Positions 8,643-16,795 of a stretch of 64,000 nt of DNA are shown here, piece by piece (within the stretch, counting starts at the first letter, position 1; the number at the start of each line of letters is the position of its first letter). This DNA comes from Bordetella genomosp. 11 (GTDB taxonomy: Bacteria > Pseudomonadota > Gammaproteobacteria > Burkholderiales > Burkholderiaceae_B). The notes beneath the pieces are model-generated. The model did not search any database and was not told the DNA's origin. It was given only the letters and a program-made list of their open reading frames with translations. Both the position numbers and the translations under genes were made by a program. The DNA is taken from positions 1,364,001 through 1,428,000 of the forward strand of contig NZ_NEVS01000001.1 of assembly GCF_002261215.1 (NCBI RefSeq), given 5' to 3'.

Positions 8643-10775
8643 CTATGTCTCCCAGGACAGTACCAGCGATTCGAACTCCGTCATGCGGGGTATCGTCACG
8701 CGCACGCGCTCGCCCTCCTGAAGGTAGGGGACAGGCGTGCCGGCTACCGCCAGCTCGGCGCCCACGCAGCGCGCACCGGCGGGCAGCCGCACGGCCAGCC
8801 GCAGCTCGTGCAGCGGGATGACTTCTTCGACCGCGCGGCGATTGCCGCTGCGCATCCCGCCGTGGGTGTTGAAGTTCACCAGCGTGACCACGCGGCTTCC
8901 GGGCTTGTCCATGACGGAGGTATCGATCAGCCCCGGGCCGTCGATCGTCACCAGATCCGACCACCCGGGCGCGGCACGCAAGGCCTGCGCGAGCAGGCGC
9001 ATGGGGTCGCGCAGGCCGAAATGAAAGCCGATGCGGTCGGGCTCCCATGGGAAATACACCAGGCTGCCGGCGCCGATCCTGCGGCTCAGCAACAGCGGGA
9101 TATCCGTGATGCCTGCCGCGGCATTGAATTCCGGCACGCTCATGCCGCTGCCGGGCCGCGCCTCCACGGGCGGCACCAGCCGCAGGACGTCGGCATCGTC
9201 CGCCAGGCCGGCTTCGAAGCGGCACACACCGCCGGCCAGGGGCAGCAGGTCGGTGTCGCCCGTGTCCGCCAGTACCGGATGATCCCGGCGGCCGATGAGC
9301 GCATAGGCGGCTTTCAGGTCGGTACGGGTTTCGCCGGTATAGCGGGCGCCCAGCAGGCTCGAGATCAGGGGTTCCGTGCGGGGATTGCCCCAGCGGTCGC
9401 AGAAGCCGGTGCGGTAGGTCGCGACGACGTGGCCGCCCCCTTCCATATAGTCCTGCAGAATCCGCGCCAGCGCCTCGTCCATGCATGCCAGATTGGGCAG
9501 CAGCACGGCTTTGTAGCGGGCAAGCGATCGCGCCGACAGATTCTTGTCGGACAGCAGGTCGAAGGGCAGGCGGCCGTCCATCAAGGCGTTGTAGGCGCCG
9601 CGAAAGCCGTCCAGGTAGTTCAGGTCGGGCTGTGCCGCGCCGGTATAGTCCAGGCAGGTGCGCGAATACACCAATGCGACTTCGGCGGCGGAGCGGCGAT
9701 CCTGATAGACGTCGCCGCGTTCGTGGAAGAACCGGAACAGCGCGCGCATGGGCTCCAGCCCGCGCCGGTCGAAGTGCTCGGAAAAATAGCCGGTCAGGTG
9801 CAGCCACGGACGCGCCCCATTGGCGACCATCTGCGCGGCCCACACGCGGTTCTCCGCGACCGGCGCGTGGGTGAAGCGCCACCAGGGATAGAAATAGCTG
9901 ATGGTGATGCCCGACCCGCGCTGATCGTCCATGCCTTGCGCGTAGCGCGCTTCCATGCCGGGCCACCATAGATTGCAGTAGCGGCGCTGCGCCTCCAGCA
10001 CCACGCCGTCGGCGTGCGGGATCGTCATGTCGATGTCCCAGCCGCCCTTGCGCGTGTGGTCCCAGGATTCGATGACCTGGCTCAAGGGCAGCCACGCGCA
10101 CGCGGGGCGGACCTCGTCGATGACGGCCTTCACCATGCGGTTCCAATCCGCGATGCGCGTGTAGCGCCACTCGTTGTATTGCTTCCAGACGGGATCGTTC
10201 CAGTCTTCGCGTTCGGGGAAGTCCTTGCCGAAGGCCTCGCGGAACGAGGTGCGGCAGCGATCGCAATAGCAGCGTCCGGTACTCCACGGCGAGAATTGCG
10301 CGGCGTTGGCCCACAGTCCGTCCAGCGCATGGCGCTCGACGATCTCGCGCACGACGTCGATCATGAAAACGCGGAAATGGTCGCCGTTGGGGCAGGTCAG
10401 GTAGAAATCGTGCAGCTTGATGGGCTGGCCGTCCGCGTCGCGTGCGAAGCGTTCCGGATACCGGGCGTAGGCCTGTGGGCTGCCCAGGCTGGGGTCGATG
10501 CGGCCGATGGCGCGGATGCCGGCGGCGTGCAGCGCGGCTATCGTTTCGCCGACCAGGTCGCGGCCGTCCAGGGACGGGCTGACCGGGTGGTCCGGCAAAC
10601 GCGTCGGGTAGAACGCGGTCACGCCGCCGACGCTGAAGCCGAGCGCCCCGAGCGAGAACGAGCGCGCCAGCTCGACCAGTTTTCCGGGATCCCACCGCGA
10701 GGCGTCGTCCGCCCGCATGGTCGTGATCATGGCCAGGCTGTCTTTCAGCCAACGATGGTCCAGGTCAGGCGTCAT
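8643..10775 (-). CDS. Glycoside-hydrolase-like TIM-barrel protein with beta-galactosidase-type trimerisation region
   Basis: 710-residue cytoplasmic protein. The N-terminal ~350 residues look like a GH42/alpha-amylase-like barrel: GFSVGGVTAFYPTRLPDHP, DGRDLVGETIAALHAAGIRA and FMIDVVREIVERHALDGLWA. A CYCDRC segment near residue 170 resembles the Cys cluster of some GH42 enzymes. The middle region (KAVLLPNLACMDEALARILQ, then YMEGGGHVVATYRTG) matches the flavodoxin-like trimerisation fold of beta-galactosidases. I chose the ATG at 10775 because it overlaps the aldo/keto reductase stop by 11 nt; a longer start at 10853 would lie inside that gene. The substrate is unknown, and I cannot assign the catalytic acid pair with certainty. 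Confidence 0.62.
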   Translation of the reverse strand: MTPDLDHRWLKDSLAMITTMRADDASRWDPGKLVELARSFSLGALGFSVGGVTAFYPTRLPDHPVSPSLDGRDLVGETIAALHAAGIRAIGRIDPSLGSPQAYARYPERFARDADGQPIKLHDFYLTCPNGDHFRVFMIDVVREIVERHALDGLWANAAQFSPWSTGRCYCDRCRTSFREAFGKDFPEREDWNDPVWKQYNEWRYTRIADWNRMVKAVIDEVRPACAWLPLSQVIESWDHTRKGGWDIDMTIPHADGVVLEAQRRYCNLWWPGMEARYAQGMDDQRGSGITISYFYPWWRFTHAPVAENRVWAAQMVANGARPWLHLTGYFSEHFDRRGLEPMRALFRFFHERGDVYQDRRSAAEVALVYSRTCLDYTGAAQPDLNYLDGFRGAYNALMDGRLPFDLLSDKNLSARSLARYKAVLLPNLACMDEALARILQDYMEGGGHVVATYRTGFCDRWGNPRTEPLISSLLGARYTGETRTDLKAAYALIGRRDHPVLADTGDTDLLPLAGGVCRFEAGLADDADVLRLVPPVEARPGSGMSVPEFNAAAGITDIPLLLSRRIGAGSLVYFPWEPDRIGFHFGLRDPMRLLAQALRAAPGWSDLVTIDGPGLIDTSVMDKPGSRVVTLVNFNTHGGMRSGNRRAVEEVIPLHELRLAVRLPAGARCVGAELAVAGTPVPYLQEGERVRVTIPRMTEFESLVLSWET

Positions 10776-11775
10776 GGCTATTCGTCTCCACGGGATGGGG
10801 AAAGAATTCGCGGAACTTGTCGGCCTCGTATCGGCGAAAGGCCGGCGAGGCACGCAGGCGCACCAGCAGGTCCTCGTCTTCCGATGTCCATGCGCCGGCC
10901 TGCAAGCTGTGGGCGTTCGTCTGCAGCTGATCGGCGTTGTCCACGCCGACGATCAACACGTCGGGACGGTGCAGGTTGACCCATTTCAAAGCCATCTGCG
11001 CCAGCAGTGCCTTGTCCGGGATGCCTGCCTGGGCGCCGATCTGGAACAACGCCCCTTTGAAGAAAGCTTCGCGCGCGACGCAGCCCAGGCCGGCCGCGCG
11101 CGCCGCCGGCAACACCGTTTGCAGGGCTTGCGCGTCGCCGAGGTTCAGGTCCACGTTGACGGCGTCGAACCCGCCGCTCCGCATCATGGCCAGGTACAGG
11201 CGTTCGCCGGAGAACGAATCCGCCACGGCATGGCGGATCAGCCCTTCGCGCTTCAGGGCCGCCAGATTGCCCGCCAGGGTGGCCATGTAGTCCGGATCGT
11301 TGTCGATGGACCAGTTCAGCAGGCCCACGTTGAACAGGTCTATGCAATCGCGGCCCAGCAGTTTCAGGCCGCGCTGGACTTCGGCGCGCAACAGGGCGTA
11401 GTCCAGCAGCTTGCGGTTGTTCTCGTCGTAGCCGTAGCACATGCCTTCCGGCCGGGTTTGGATGTGGATGTCGTAAGGGGGCGGCATCTCGCGCAGGTTG
11501 CGGCCCAGCGCTTCCTTTTCCGAATCGATCGTCACGTCGAAGACATTGATGCCCAGGTCGTAGGCGGCCGCCAGCACCTGGCGCCGCTTGGGGCCGCCAT
11601 AGCCCTCGCCCACGTAGCCCGGCGAGACGGCCTGCTTCATGTTTTCGTTGAAGCCGCGCGACCTGCCGTCGGGCAGGTATTCGTGGCCGCCCAGGGCCAG
11701 GCGGGAAAGCCGCAGGCCGGTCGAACCGAAAGGACGCCGCTCCAGCGGCGCGGATGTCGCGGACGTGTCAGCCAA
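10765..11775 (-). CDS. Aldo/keto reductase family protein with degenerate catalytic tetrad
   Basis: 336-residue aldo/keto reductase fold, starting at a TTG preceded by GGAG at 7-nt spacing and overlapping the GlcG-like stop. RPFGSTGLRLSRLALGG is the usual N-terminal hairpin. INVFDVTIDSEKEALGRNL aligns with the FDTA-x-YG-x-SE-x-LG block: the Asp is kept but the catalytic Tyr is not. IHIQTRPEG replaces the ATK segment (Lys to Arg), and FNVGLLNW lacks the catalytic His. The C-terminal VNLHRPDVLIVGVDNADQL resembles the NADPH-binding end. So the fold is clear, but classical carbonyl reduction is doubtful. It is co-transcribed with the glycosidase-like gene, so it may be a non-reductase enzyme or a partner protein. 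Confidence 0.78.
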   Translation of the reverse strand: MADTSATSAPLERRPFGSTGLRLSRLALGGHEYLPDGRSRGFNENMKQAVSPGYVGEGYGGPKRRQVLAAAYDLGINVFDVTIDSEKEALGRNLREMPPPYDIHIQTRPEGMCYGYDENNRKLLDYALLRAEVQRGLKLLGRDCIDLFNVGLLNWSIDNDPDYMATLAGNLAALKREGLIRHAVADSFSGERLYLAMMRSGGFDAVNVDLNLGDAQALQTVLPAARAAGLGCVAREAFFKGALFQIGAQAGIPDKALLAQMALKWVNLHRPDVLIVGVDNADQLQTNAHSLQAGAWTSEDEDLLVRLRASPAFRRYEADKFREFFPHPVETNSHDA

Positions 11776-12184
11776 GATCGTTCTCCACGGAAGCCAGGGC
11801 GGCGGCGCCCGCCTGGCACAGCATGGTGTCTTCCGATGCCAGGGCGCCGCTGGCGCCGATGGCGCCCACGCACAGGCCGCCGATGCGCAGGGCCACGCCG
11901 CCCTGGATGGGAAATGCCTCGGGCTGGCCCAGCACCGCCAGGCGCCCGTTGGCCAGCCGGTCGTCGAAGACGGCCGTATCGCGCCGGTAGGCGGCGGCGC
12001 TGGCGGCCTTGGCCAGGGCGACCTCGCCACTGCCCCAGGGCACTTCGTCCATGCGTTCGAAATACAGCAGCCGTCCGCCGTCGTCGACGATGGCGACCGC
12101 TACCTTCAGCGCGTATTGGCGCGCGGTATCCAGGGCATGCTGCGCGACGCGCTTGGCGGCGTCCAGTGTCAGCACGGGCTTCAT
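11768..12184 (-). CDS. GlcG/HbpS-family (heme-degrading/adduct-binding fold) protein
   Basis: 138-residue single-domain GlcG/HbpS-like protein. LTLDAAKRVAQHALDTARQY at the N terminus, VAIVDDGGRLLYFERMDE, and the closing QGGVALRIGGLCVGAIGASG and EDTMLCQAGAAAL blocks are the family hallmarks. It has no signal peptide, unlike the second copy at 48953-49435. The start is uncertain: in-frame ATGs exist at 12208 and 12225, none with a good SD; 12184 gives the usual family N terminus. Such genes often accompany catabolic operons, but their biochemical role is unsettled. It lies between a Bug receptor gene and the aldo/keto-like gene. Confidence 0.75.
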   Translation of the reverse strand: MKPVLTLDAAKRVAQHALDTARQYALKVAVAIVDDGGRLLYFERMDEVPWGSGEVALAKAASAAAYRRDTAVFDDRLANGRLAVLGQPEAFPIQGGVALRIGGLCVGAIGASGALASEDTMLCQAGAAALASVENDLG

Positions 12185-12250
12185 GGGTGAGTGGAATGAT
12201 GGTTGCATGGGCGGCGGAAAGTCATGAAACATGGGAACGAATGCGAGAAC

Positions 12251-12281
12251 GAGAGGCGCGGGGATCCCGGCCGTGCCTCTC
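12251..12281 (-). terminator. Intercistronic hairpin between Bug receptor gene and GlcG-like gene
   Basis: Inverted repeat GAGAGGC (12251-12257) and GCCTCTC (12275-12281), with further CGG/CCG pairing inside, lying just downstream of the Bug receptor stop on the minus strand. No strong T-run follows, so it could be a weak terminator or an mRNA-stabilising hairpin that raises receptor expression relative to the enzyme genes. Confidence 0.45.
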
Positions 12282-12288
12282 AGAAGCG

Positions 12289-13272
12289 TCAGTCGATGGA
12301 GATGTGCGCGTCCTGGACGATCCTGGCGAATTTGGCGACCTCGCTGCGCACGGTGGCACCGAAGTCCGATGGCGAGCTGCCGACGGGTTCGGCGGCGAAC
12401 GATGCGAGGGCGGCCTTCACGTCCGGGTATTGCAGGGACTTCACGATGGCGTGGTTCAGCCGCCGGGTGACGTCCGCCGGCAGTCCCGCGGGGCCGAACA
12501 CGCCCCACCAGGAGGTGAACTCGAATCCCGGTACGCCGGCTTCGGCCAGCGTGGGCACGCCGGGCAGGGCGGACGAGCGCTGCGCGGTCGTCACGGCCAG
12601 CGCGCGCAGCTTGCCGTCCTTGATGAAGCCCATGGCCGGGGGCGGGTCGCTGATCGCGACCTGGACCTGGCCGCCGAGCAATGCGGTGATGGCCGGACCG
12701 GAACCGTTGTATGGCACGTGGGTCATCCTGGTATGCGTCATCAGCTTGAACATCTCGCCCGATAGATTGGTGCCAGTGCCGTTGCCCACGGACGCATAAT
12801 TCAACGCGCCCGGCCTGGCCTTCAGGTCCGCGATCAGTTGCGGGATGGACGTGATCGTCGAGGTGGACTGGACGAGGAATACGAAAGGAAAGGTGGCGAC
12901 CTGGGAGATCGGCGTGAAGTCCTTGATCGCATCGAAGGGCATCTTGTTTTTGTACAGGGCCGGCGCGATGGTGTGCGTCACCGAACCGTAGACCAGCGTA
13001 TAGCCGTCCGGCGCCGCCTTGGCGACAAAGGCCGTGCCCACCAGCGTCCCGGCGCCCGGCCGGTTCTCCACGATGACGGGCTGTCCCAGCTCCTGCCCCA
13101 TATGCTGCGCCAGCGCGCGCGCCGAAATATCGGTGCCGCCGCCAGGCGCGTAGGGCACGATCAAGCGGATCGGCCTGGATGGATAGGGTTCGGCCGCATG
13201 GGCGGAGGGCGATCCGAGCGATAAGGCGGCCGCCACCCCCAGGCCGAGCGTATAGAGACGCGCAAGCTTCAT
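12289..13272 (-). CDS. Bug-family tripartite tricarboxylate transporter substrate-binding protein
   Basis: 327-residue periplasmic receptor. The ATG at 13272 follows a perfect AGGAGG. MKLARLYTLGLGVAAALSLG begins a signal peptide ending near SAHAAEP. IRLIVPYAPGGGTDISARAL is the Bug signature for carboxylate binding, and YKNKMPFDAIKDFTPISQVA is the second conserved block. No TctA/TctB membrane genes are adjacent, as usual for Bordetella-type Bug proteins, which may share a permease or act as sensors. It is first in a minus-strand operon with the GlcG-like, aldo/keto-like and glycosidase-like genes, and divergent from an IclR gene. The ligand is unknown. Confidence 0.92.
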   Translation of the reverse strand: MKLARLYTLGLGVAAALSLGSPSAHAAEPYPSRPIRLIVPYAPGGGTDISARALAQHMGQELGQPVIVENRPGAGTLVGTAFVAKAAPDGYTLVYGSVTHTIAPALYKNKMPFDAIKDFTPISQVATFPFVFLVQSTSTITSIPQLIADLKARPGALNYASVGNGTGTNLSGEMFKLMTHTRMTHVPYNGSGPAITALLGGQVQVAISDPPPAMGFIKDGKLRALAVTTAQRSSALPGVPTLAEAGVPGFEFTSWWGVFGPAGLPADVTRRLNHAIVKSLQYPDVKAALASFAAEPVGSSPSDFGATVRSEVAKFARIVQDAHISID

Positions 13273-13292
13273 TGTCTTCCTCCTTGTGATCA

Positions 13293-13310
13293 CTATGTGT
13301 ATATTCATAG
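13293..13310. promoter_or_regulatory. Candidate operator between Bug receptor and IclR genes
   Basis: Inverted repeat CTATG-8nt-CATAG (13293-13297 and 13306-13310) in the 137-bp divergent intergenic region. The overlapping nonamer CACTATGTG (13291-13299) recurs at 13398-13406 near the IclR start. A site like this next to an IclR gene is a likely binding target, but nothing proves it. Confidence 0.4.
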
Positions 13311-13409
13311 CGCGGCGGTCTGTGTCGCCTGCCGGGAAATAATAAGTTCAGGAAACTGACCGGACAATGAAATCGGTGAAAACCATTGAATAACGAACAC
13401 TATGTGAAC

Positions 13410-14246
13410 ATGATGGACGCCGCCGGGCCGGCCGACGCGGGGGATCCGGCCGGCGAGGCGCGCGAGCCCGTGCGCGGGGCGCAATTGGTCAGCTTCGCGG
13501 CGCGGGTGCTGCGTGCCCTGGCGGAGAACACGCGCGAGGGCGCGCGCATTGTCGACCTCGTGGCGCGCACCGCCTTGCCGCGCGCCACCGTGCATCGGCT
13601 GTTGCGCGGCCTGTGCGCGGAAGGACTGGCGATGCGGGATGGCGATGGACGGCACTATCTGGGCGGCTTGGCATTCGAGCTCGGGCTGGCCGCGGAACAG
13701 CAATTCCCCCTGCGCGAAATCGCCGCGGCCTCGATGGCGCGCATTTCCACCGAAACCGGCGATACCTGTTTTCTGATGGTGCGCAGCGGCGCCGATGCGG
13801 TATGCATCGCCCGCCATGAAGGCGGCTATCCGGTCCGCGCGCTGACGATCGACGTCGGCAACCGGCGGCCGCTGGGCGCGGCAGCCGCCAGCCTGGCCCT
13901 GCTGATGCATATGCCGGCCGCGGAATGCGAGGCCTATATCGAGCGCAATGCGTCGCGCATCGCCCGTTACGGCATGCTCGACGCCGACGTCGTGCGCCGC
14001 ATGGTGGCGAATGCCCGCCGTTTGGGCTTCGCGCTGAATCACGACAACATCCTCCCGGAAGTCAGCGCGGTCGGCGTGGCGATCCCCACCCGGGCGGGGC
14101 GGCCCTACGCCGCCCTGAGCGTGGCGGCCCTGAGCAGCCGCGTCATGAAGGATGACCGTTACCTGGCGATCGCGGCGCTGCTACGGCGGGAGGCCGACGA
14201 AATCGCCGGCCAGCTCGGCATCGGGCGGACAAGCGCGGACTATTGA
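13410..14246 (+). CDS. IclR-family transcriptional regulator
   Basis: 278-residue regulator. Residues ~25-95 form the IclR winged helix: FAARVLRALAENTREGARIV, then LPRATVHRLLRGLCAEGLA as the recognition part. The C-terminal effector domain includes ISTETGDTCFLMVRSGADAV and GVAIPTRAGRPYAALSVAAL. The start is uncertain: ATGs at 13410 and 13413 and a TTG at 13386 are in frame, with no strong SD. It is divergent from the Bug-led minus-strand operon, which it probably controls in response to a metabolite of that pathway. Confidence 0.88.
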   Translation: MMDAAGPADAGDPAGEAREPVRGAQLVSFAARVLRALAENTREGARIVDLVARTALPRATVHRLLRGLCAEGLAMRDGDGRHYLGGLAFELGLAAEQQFPLREIAAASMARISTETGDTCFLMVRSGADAVCIARHEGGYPVRALTIDVGNRRPLGAAAASLALLMHMPAAECEAYIERNASRIARYGMLDADVVRRMVANARRLGFALNHDNILPEVSAVGVAIPTRAGRPYAALSVAALSSRVMKDDRYLAIAALLRREADEIAGQLGIGRTSADY

Positions 14247-14313
14247 CACGCGCGGAGGGTGCCGTGCCGGGGATGCGGAACGGTGTGGTGTAGACATTGA
14301 ACAGGAGCCTTGT

Positions 14314-14712
14314 ATGGATGCCTATTACAGCGTCGCCCTCGTGACGCTACTGTCCGGACTGCTTTGTTTCGGTATGGCGCTGGCCAGCGCGCGCGCGCAT
14401 ATGAAAACCGGCATCGCGCCGCCGGCGATGACCGGGGCCCCGCTGCTGGATCGCACGGTGCGGACGCATGCGAACACGCTGGAATGGATGATGATCTTCC
14501 TGCCCGCCCTGTGGTTGTTCGCGATCTATTGGAGTCCGTTCTGGGCGACCATCCTGGGCCTGGTCTGGATCGTTGGCCGCTTGATCTACTTCGCCGGCTA
14601 TGTGGCGGCGGCCGAAAAGCGCTTCCCCGGCTTCGCCATCCAGGCGCTTGCCACCACGGTGCTGGTGCTGGGCGCGCTGGGGCGGATCATCTACCTGATG
14701 ACGCAGCAATAG
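14314..14712 (+). CDS. MAPEG-family integral membrane protein
   Basis: 132-residue protein with four hydrophobic segments, matching the small four-helix MAPEG fold of membrane-associated glutathione/eicosanoid enzymes. HANTLEWMMIFLPALWLFA near residue 52 is the characteristic N-x-x-E-x-x-x-x-F-x-P stretch, and VWIVGRLIYFAGY carries the conserved R-x-x-Y-x-x-G-Y. SD AGGAG precedes the ATG. It is separated from the IclR gene by 67 nt and converges on the next Bug gene. Bacterial members are mostly uncharacterised; glutathione-dependent detoxification is possible. Confidence 0.88.
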   Translation: MDAYYSVALVTLLSGLLCFGMALASARAHMKTGIAPPAMTGAPLLDRTVRTHANTLEWMMIFLPALWLFAIYWSPFWATILGLVWIVGRLIYFAGYVAAAEKRFPGFAIQALATTVLVLGALGRIIYLMTQQ

Positions 14713-14727
14713 GGGATCGGACCGGCG

Positions 14728-15714
14728 CTACTGCGGCTGGAAACCCGAAATCTCCACGACGTGCTTCCATTTGGCGTAGTCGGCTTTCATCTGCGCCGAC
14801 AACTGGGCGGGACCGGCGGCCACGACCTGTATGCCTTGTTGCAGCAGGTAGGCCTTCATCTCCGGGCGCTCCAACACGGCATCCACCTTGTCGGCGATGC
14901 GCTGCTGCAGATCCTTGGGCAGGCCGGCCGGCCCGTAAATGGCGAACCAGATGATGGCCTCGAAGTTCTTGATGCCCAGTTCGCTCACGGTCGGCACATC
15001 GGGCATCAGCGGCGAGCGCTGCAACGACGTGACGGCGAGCGCGCGCATGCGGCCGCTCTTGACCGGCTCCAGCGACGTCATGATGACGTCCAGCATCATG
15101 TCGACGTGACCGCCCAGCGCGTCCACCAGCGCCGGTCCGCTGCCCTTGTAAGGGATATGGTTGAGTTTGATGCCCGCCTCGGCGGCGAAGTATTCCGTGC
15201 CCAGGTGGCTGGATGTTCCCGGGCCGCCCGAGCCGTAGCTGATGCGCCCCGGCTCCGATTTCGCCAGCGCGATGAATTCCTGCAACGTCCTGGCGGGAAC
15301 GGCCGGATTGACCACGATCAGGTCCGGAATGCTGCCGATCATGGTGATGGGCGTGAAATCCTTGAAGATGTCGTAGGGCAGGGATTTGAATACGCTGGGA
15401 TGCATGGCATGCGTGGAGATGGTGCCGATCATCAGGGTATAACCGTCCGGCTTCTGCCGGGTCAGCCACGACGAGCCGACCAGCCCTCCGCCGCCGACCC
15501 GGTTTTCCACGATCATGGGTTGATCGGTCTGCTTGCCCAGTTCATCGGCCACCCGCCGCATCACCAGATCCGTCGATCCTCCGACGGCGAACGGGACGAT
15601 GAAATGGACCGGCCTGTCGGGCCACTTCGCCGCCGTTTCCTGGGCGCCGGCCGGCGTCCCGCAGAGCGCCGCGGCCAGTGCCAGCAACGTTCCGAATTTT
15701 CCCCTTGTGCTCAT
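14728..15714 (-). CDS. Bug-family tripartite tricarboxylate transporter substrate-binding protein
   Basis: 328-residue periplasmic receptor. The ATG at 15714 gives a normal signal peptide (FGTLLALAAALCGTPAGAQE), whereas the long open frame to 15804 does not; SD is a weak AGAAGGA. VHFIVPFAVGGSTDLVMRRV and MIVENRVGGGGLVGSSWL are the Bug ligand-binding blocks, and FKSLPYDIFKDFTPITMIG follows. It is divergent from a LysR gene and near the HyuA/HyuB pair, so it may bind a substrate of those enzymes; this is inference. No permease genes are adjacent. Confidence 0.92.
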   Translation of the reverse strand: MSTRGKFGTLLALAAALCGTPAGAQETAAKWPDRPVHFIVPFAVGGSTDLVMRRVADELGKQTDQPMIVENRVGGGGLVGSSWLTRQKPDGYTLMIGTISTHAMHPSVFKSLPYDIFKDFTPITMIGSIPDLIVVNPAVPARTLQEFIALAKSEPGRISYGSGGPGTSSHLGTEYFAAEAGIKLNHIPYKGSGPALVDALGGHVDMMLDVIMTSLEPVKSGRMRALAVTSLQRSPLMPDVPTVSELGIKNFEAIIWFAIYGPAGLPKDLQQRIADKVDAVLERPEMKAYLLQQGIQVVAAGPAQLSAQMKADYAKWKHVVEISGFQPQ

Positions 15715-15803
15715 GATTGAGATCCTTCTCATCGAGTCGTAGTAAAAAGACATGCGCAGGGGAAATCCCCCCGGACATGGTACGAACAACGCGCGGCCTG
15801 CCA

Positions 15804-15829
15804 CACATAGTGGCGCTTATAGACCTATA
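15804..15829. promoter_or_regulatory. Palindromic site upstream of LysR gene
   Basis: Contains CACATAGTG (15804-15812), the reverse complement of the nonamer seen twice near the IclR gene, followed by the inverted repeat TATAG-AC-CTATA (15818-15829). It lies 12-37 nt before the LysR start and within the divergent Bug/LysR intergenic region, where an autoregulatory site is expected. Confidence 0.35.
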
Positions 15830-15840
15830 GATCAGACACG

Positions 15841-16776
15841 ATGCAGTCCGTGGACCTACACCTCCTGCCGCATTTCGACGCGCTGATTTCCCTGCGCAGC
15901 GTATCCAAGGCCGCCGCCCAATTGGGGATTACCCAGCCCGCGATGAGTTCCGCGCTAAGCCGCCTGCGCCACCTGTTCGGCGATCCGCTGCTGACCCGGC
16001 ACGGCAACTCCTTGCGGCCCACCGAGCGCGCGATGCACCTGCATCGGGAGTTCAGGCCGCTGCTGGAAGCCTGGCTTACCGAAACGGCCGGCGCCGTGGA
16101 CTTCGACCCGGCCGCCGCGCACAAGGACTTCAATGTCTACGCCAGCGACTATATCCAGTTCGCCGTGCTGCCCGCGCTGGTCGGAAAGCTGCGCGCGGCG
16201 GCGCCGCATCTGCGCCTGCGCATCTTGCCGCCCACGCTGCATGGCGGCCAGGACATGCTGACGCAGAACCACATCGAGCTGTACATCGGCCATTACCCGG
16301 ACCCACCGGATAGCCTGCGCGCGTGTGTCCTGTTCGAAGAGAGCGCCTGTTGCCTGGTGCGCGAAGGGCACCCTCTGCTGGCCCGCCCCTGGGACCTGGA
16401 CACTTTCCTCGATCACGAGCACATGGATGCGGTGGGGCATGCCGGCTACTTCAACACGCAGCTGGACGCCGCCTTGTCGGCGCAGGGGCGGCGCCGGCGC
16501 GTCGGCATCGTGCTGTCCAGTTATCTGGCCGTGCCCTTCGTGCTGCACGCTTCCGACATGATCGCGACCTTGCCCGCCAGCATGGCCGGCGCCTTGGCGC
16601 CCTTGAGCGGCACCGTGGTGCTGCCGGCCCCCTTGCCCTTGCCCCGCCTGCGCATCGCCATGTTCTGGCATGGACGCCACCAGAGCGATCCCGCGCACGC
16701 GTGGCTGCGCCGCTTCATCCTGCAGCAGGTGCCTGGCAACGTCACGGCAACGGCGGGCGCCGCGCCGGCGCAATGA
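15841..16776 (+). CDS. LysR-family transcriptional regulator
   Basis: 311-residue LysR protein. The N-terminal winged helix spans residues ~5-65: HFDALISLRSVSKAAAQLGI, then TQPAMSSALSRLRHLFGDPL, a variant seen in the NodD/LinR-like branch. The effector domain starts near residue 95 (FNVYASDYIQFAVLPALVGK). It is divergent from a Bug receptor gene by 126 nt and converges on the hydantoinase genes, so both are candidate targets. The end is low-complexity Ala. Confidence 0.9.
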   Translation: MQSVDLHLLPHFDALISLRSVSKAAAQLGITQPAMSSALSRLRHLFGDPLLTRHGNSLRPTERAMHLHREFRPLLEAWLTETAGAVDFDPAAAHKDFNVYASDYIQFAVLPALVGKLRAAAPHLRLRILPPTLHGGQDMLTQNHIELYIGHYPDPPDSLRACVLFEESACCLVREGHPLLARPWDLDTFLDHEHMDAVGHAGYFNTQLDAALSAQGRRRRVGIVLSSYLAVPFVLHASDMIATLPASMAGALAPLSGTVVLPAPLPLPRLRIAMFWHGRHQSDPAHAWLRRFILQQVPGNVTATAGAAPAQ

Positions 16777-16795
16777 AGCCCTTCGCGCGGCAGCC

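Noticed and set aside
10717..12765. 682-codon plus-strand open frame
   Set aside because: Lies opposite the AKR, GlcG-like and Bug genes, which have clear motifs and SDs; no domain of its own.
13305..14042. 245-codon minus-strand frame opposite IclR
   Set aside because: No motif; the IclR HTH is read from the other strand.
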